Assembly (NCBI GenBank): GCA_005888465.1
Contig: VAYJ01000032.1
Span: 16,344 to 24,239, forward strand
Reading direction: 5' to 3'
DNA length: 7,896 nt
From: Actinomycetota bacterium
GTDB lineage: Bacteria; Actinomycetota; UBA4738
The notes under the pieces are model-generated. The model had not been told where the DNA came from and ran no database searches. It saw nothing but the letters and a program-made list of their open reading frames with translations. Positions within the stretch are counted from its first letter, which is position 1; every line of letters starts with the position of its first letter. Shown here one piece after another: positions 6,063-7,896 of the stretch. Both the position numbers and the translations under genes were made by a program.

Positions 6063-6437
6063 ATGTCCCCGCGCGCGCAGAAGCTCCACCCCGTCCCCGA
6101 CGGCCAGGCCCAGCCGCTCGCTGATCCAGCGGGCAAGATCCGCCTCACGGCGGACCGGATCCTCGTTCGCGTCCCCGACGAGAGCGAGCGCAAGTCGAAG
6201 GGTGGCCTGCTGATCCCCGCCACGGCCGCGACGCCCCTCAAGCGCTGCGTGTGGTCGGTGGTGGTGCTGATCGGCCCGGAGACACGCAACGTGAAGGTGA
6301 GCGACCGGGTGCTCTTCATCCCGCAGACGGGCCTCGAGGTCGACATCGACGGCGACCTGTTCCTGTTGCTGCGCGAACGAGACGTCCAGGCCGTGGCGTC
6401 CGACCGCCCCGACCGCCACGCGGGCCAGTACCTGTAG
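6063..6437 (+). CDS. GroES-like (Cpn10 family) co-chaperonin paralogue
   Basis: The 124-residue protein has a Cpn10 fold pattern: KIRLTADRILVRVPDE (25-40), a mobile-loop region SERKSKGGLLIPATA (41-55) with the hydrophobic LLI that would dock on GroEL, then KRCVWSVVVLIGPETRNVKVSDRVLFIPQTGLEVDIDGDLFLLLRERDVQAV (60-111). Housekeeping GroES is about 95-100 residues and sits beside groEL. This one has a roughly 24-residue N-terminal extension, a 13-residue C-terminal tail and no groEL nearby, so it is probably a second, divergent copy. It would cap the GroEL ring or a paralogous ring in the cytoplasm, but that is inference. ATG 6063 is chosen because the -10 box TACAAT lies 9 nt upstream. It is the only plus-strand gene, starting divergently from the methyltransferase and ending 2 bp from the stop of the converging 64-aa gene. 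Confidence 0.87.
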   Translation: MSPRAQKLHPVPDGQAQPLADPAGKIRLTADRILVRVPDESERKSKGGLLIPATAATPLKRCVWSVVVLIGPETRNVKVSDRVLFIPQTGLEVDIDGDLFLLLRERDVQAVASDRPDRHAGQYL

Positions 6438-6439
6438 CC

Positions 6440-6634
6440 CTACCCTTCCGCCAGCTCCATCCGGTAGAGCACCGACCCGTCGTTGTCGTCTACCAGCTCC
6501 ACCGACTGGATGCCGCGTTCGCGAAGCTCCGCCCACGACGCGGTGAGCCACGACTCGGCCTCGTCGGAGTCGTGGAACTCGTCGGATGCGCCCGTTTGCG
6601 CACCCGTCGCATCGAGGTAGCGCCAGCGGATCAT
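6440..6634 (-). CDS. Uncharacterised 64-aa acidic protein coupled to the DNA glycosylase gene
   Basis: The protein begins MIRWRYLDATGAQTGASDEF and continues with a helix rich in Glu/Asp and Trp (DEAESWLTASWAELRERG), then a beta-like end (VELVDDNDGSVLYRMELAEG). There is no signal peptide or membrane segment. I recall similar short proteins in Actinobacteria, with the W-R-Y/F-L-D start, E-x-W helix and VLYRM end, but know no function. The ATG overlaps the glycosylase stop by ATGA, which supports real, coupled translation. The stop is 2 bp from the stop of the converging GroES-like gene, leaving no room for a terminator between them. Confidence 0.8.
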   Translation of the reverse strand: MIRWRYLDATGAQTGASDEFHDSDEAESWLTASWAELRERGIQSVELVDDNDGSVLYRMELAEG

Positions 6635-7464
6635 CGGACGAGGCGGGAGAGGCGGCGGTCGGCCAGGATCTTGCCGCCGGTCTGACAGCTCGGGCAGTAG
6701 GTGATCTCGTGCGACTCGAACGAGACCCGGCGAAGCTCGGTGCCGCACACGGGGCACGGTGTGCCGGCCTTGTGATGCACGATGAAGTGGTCGCCGAGCT
6801 TCGTGGGGAGGCCGCCGGTTCGTTTCCGTTCGACCTCGAGCGCCTCGTCGAGGATGCTCCTCGTCGAATCCAGGAGCCTTCGTCGTTCGTTCGCGTCGAG
6901 CGACGTGAGCGAACGAAACGGCGAGAGCTTGGCGCGATGCAGGATGTCGTCACTGTACCCGCGGCCGATGCCGGCCACGCGTCGCTGGTCGCGCAGCATG
7001 GTGTTCAGCTGCCCGCCGTCGGTGCCGTTCGTGATCAACTCGGCGAACTCCTCGGAGGACGGCTCGGGACCGAGCTTCGCGAGCGGCCCGTCATCACCTT
7101 CGGCGAGCACCCACCACCCGGCCTTGCGCTCGGTGCCGAACTCCTTCACGAGCAGCCCGGGCTCGCGGTCGAATCGAAACCGAACCAGCGCGCCCCGGGG
7201 CTTCGTCGTGGATGGCGCTTCCTCGAAGACGAGCCGCCCGCCCTGGGAGAGATGGATGAGGAGGCGCAGCGGGTCCAGCTCGAGGATCAGGAACTTGCCG
7301 CGCCGGGCGGTCTTGGTGAGCGCGCGTCCCTCGAGGTCCTGGGGGCCGGGCGACACGGTCTTGAGCGCCGAGAACGACAGCGCGGTCGCGCGGACGAAGC
7401 GGGCGCCGACCAGCCGCTCACCCACCCGTTCGGCCAGGGCCTGGACCTCGGGGATCTCCGGCAT
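6631..7464 (-). CDS. Fpg/Nei family DNA glycosylase/AP lyase
   Basis: This 277-residue enzyme should remove oxidised bases from DNA and cut the abasic site. After Met removal the N-terminus is PEIPEV, supplying the catalytic Pro and Glu (Pro2, Glu3); Lys57 in ARRGKFLILEL matches the conserved catalytic-site Lys. The helix-two-turn-helix is at about 155-215, with LRDQRRVAGIGRGYSDDILHRAKLSP close to the family's AGIGNxYxDEIL. The C-terminus is a zinc finger with Cys237, Cys240, Cys257 and Cys260 (CPVC...YCPSCQ). Length is normal. Whether it acts on 8-oxoguanine (Fpg/MutM) or oxidised pyrimidines (Nei) cannot be told from sequence alone, so no symbol is given. A -10 box TAGACT lies exactly 6 nt before the ATG and there is no Shine-Dalgarno, so it is probably leaderless. 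A 64-aa gene follows with a 4-bp overlap. Confidence 0.94.
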   Translation of the reverse strand: MPEIPEVQALAERVGERLVGARFVRATALSFSALKTVSPGPQDLEGRALTKTARRGKFLILELDPLRLLIHLSQGGRLVFEEAPSTTKPRGALVRFRFDREPGLLVKEFGTERKAGWWVLAEGDDGPLAKLGPEPSSEEFAELITNGTDGGQLNTMLRDQRRVAGIGRGYSDDILHRAKLSPFRSLTSLDANERRRLLDSTRSILDEALEVERKRTGGLPTKLGDHFIVHHKAGTPCPVCGTELRRVSFESHEITYCPSCQTGGKILADRRLSRLVR

Positions 7465-7470
7465 GTCAGG

Positions 7471-7476
7471 AGTCTA
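7471..7476 (-). promoter_or_regulatory. -10 box for the DNA glycosylase gene
   Basis: TAGACT on the minus strand (7476 to 7471) fits TANNNT and ends 6 nt before ATG 7464, which places the expected transcription start on the A of the ATG. No clear -35 is visible. The surrounding 84-bp gap (7465-7548) between the receiver gene stop and this gene contains nothing else I can identify, including no terminator hairpin with a U tract. Confidence 0.5.
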
Positions 7477-7548
7477 AAGTTCCCAGATCAAGCGATTCCC
7501 CAGCCGGGTCGATACTGCATCGTGGCCCCGTCCGCTATTCGCCCCCAG

Positions 7549-7896
7549 CTACGGCTCGCCGATCACGCTGTGAACGGCTTTCACGAGCGCGCCCAGGCTG
7601 AACGGCCGGCGGAGTTCCGCGTCAACGGGAACGAGCAGCAGCTGCCCGGTCTCGCCGCTCGGCGCCATGAACACGATCACCTTCAGGCCCGAGAGCGACT
7701 CGTCCTTGCGGACCGCGCGGAGCACATCCCAGCCGTCTTCGTTCGGAAGCTCCGAATCCAGGATCAGGAGCTCGTGCCCGCTCGCGCGCAGCGCATCGAG
7801 GCCCTCGCGTCCGCTGGCCGCCTCCCGCACCTCGTAGCCCTCGAGCTGCAGGCGAACGACCGGCTGCCGGATGGCCTCCGGACGATGGTCGATGAA
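7549..7896 (-). CDS. Response-regulator receiver domain, degenerate, N-terminus beyond window
   Basis: The C-terminal 115 residues are visible and the frame is open at the right edge. The pattern is a CheY-like receiver: IDHRPEAIRQPVVRLQLEGYEVREAASGREGLDAL, then HELLILDSELPNEDGWDVL with the phosphoacceptor Asp47 of the visible part, KVIVFMA, and LRRPFSLGALVKAVHSVIG. Three usual active-site residues differ: the acidic pair at the end of strand 1 is Asp-His rather than Asp-Asp, the Thr/Ser after strand 4 is Met77, and the Lys before Pro-Phe is Arg97. The conserved Asp means phosphorylation is not excluded, but normal switching is doubtful. It ends straight after the receiver, with no C-terminal output domain. 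The receiver may be stand-alone or the C-terminal domain of a larger protein; the window cannot tell. Confidence 0.82.
   Translation of the reverse strand, partial: FIDHRPEAIRQPVVRLQLEGYEVREAASGREGLDALRASGHELLILDSELPNEDGWDVLRAVRKDESLSGLKVIVFMAPSGETGQLLLVPVDAELRRPFSLGALVKAVHSVIGEP

Noticed and set aside
3959..6124. 721-codon plus-strand open frame across the HD-GYP and methyltransferase genes
   Set aside because: Its translation is a low-complexity Arg/His/Pro-rich string antisense to two genes with clear catalytic motifs.
6425..6480. Search for a bidirectional terminator between the converging GroES-like and 64-aa genes
   Set aside because: Only 2 bp separate the stops and no stable hairpin with a T tract is visible on either strand.
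5124..6953. 609-codon minus-strand open frame spanning the methyltransferase, GroES-like and glycosylase regions
   Set aside because: It matches none of the families, crosses a divergent promoter region and overlaps several real genes out of frame.
1..7896. tRNA or rRNA genes, CRISPR arrays, insertion sequences, attachment sites
   Set aside because: No cloverleaf, rRNA core sequence, regularly spaced repeats, transposase motifs or terminal inverted repeats were seen; the window is an ordinary gene-dense chromosomal stretch.

Overview
The window is about 7.9 kb of very GC-rich DNA, tightly packed with genes and showing no mobile elements, RNA genes or CRISPR repeats. The gene families and near-leaderless promoters suggest a chromosomal piece from a deep-branching Actinomycetota, or possibly a high-GC Chloroflexota. 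No rRNA or other marker is present, so this placement is inference. Nearly everything is on the minus strand; the only plus-strand gene is a small GroES-like protein.

Right to left, in the direction of minus-strand transcription, the layout is as follows. (1) At the right edge is the C-terminal 115 residues of a receiver-domain protein that has kept its phosphoacceptor Asp but lost the usual Thr/Ser and Lys. (2) An Fpg/Nei-family DNA glycosylase with a probable leaderless start is coupled by an ATGA overlap to a 64-aa uncharacterised protein. (3) The plus-strand GroES-like gene ends 2 bp from that small protein (tail to tail). It starts head to head with a PrmC/HemK-like methyltransferase. 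Between these two starts lie two facing -10 boxes and a perfect inverted repeat. (4) The methyltransferase has HPPY in place of the family's NPPY. (5) Next is a membrane-anchored HD-GYP phosphodiesterase with a long Pro/Ser/Thr tail. (6) The last group is a molybdate cluster: an HTH-TOBE regulator, then modA, modB and modC. It is followed by a 62-aa two-helix membrane protein and a DUF309 protein cut by the left edge.

The molybdate cluster is the functional core. The regulator joins a MerR/excisionase-type helix-turn-helix to a TOBE (molybdate-binding) domain. Its last codons overlap modA by ATGA, modA and modB are 8 bp apart, modB and modC overlap by 40 bp, and the two downstream genes follow at 38 bp and with another ATGA overlap. 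A perfect CCTAGGC/GCCTAGG inverted repeat lies just upstream of the regulator and overlaps a possible -10 box, so autoregulation by molybdate is a testable proposal. I see no clearly new multi-gene system. The best leads are this operator/regulator pair, the two extra genes on the mod operon, the HPPY methyltransferase divergent from a solitary GroES paralogue, and the degenerate receiver.
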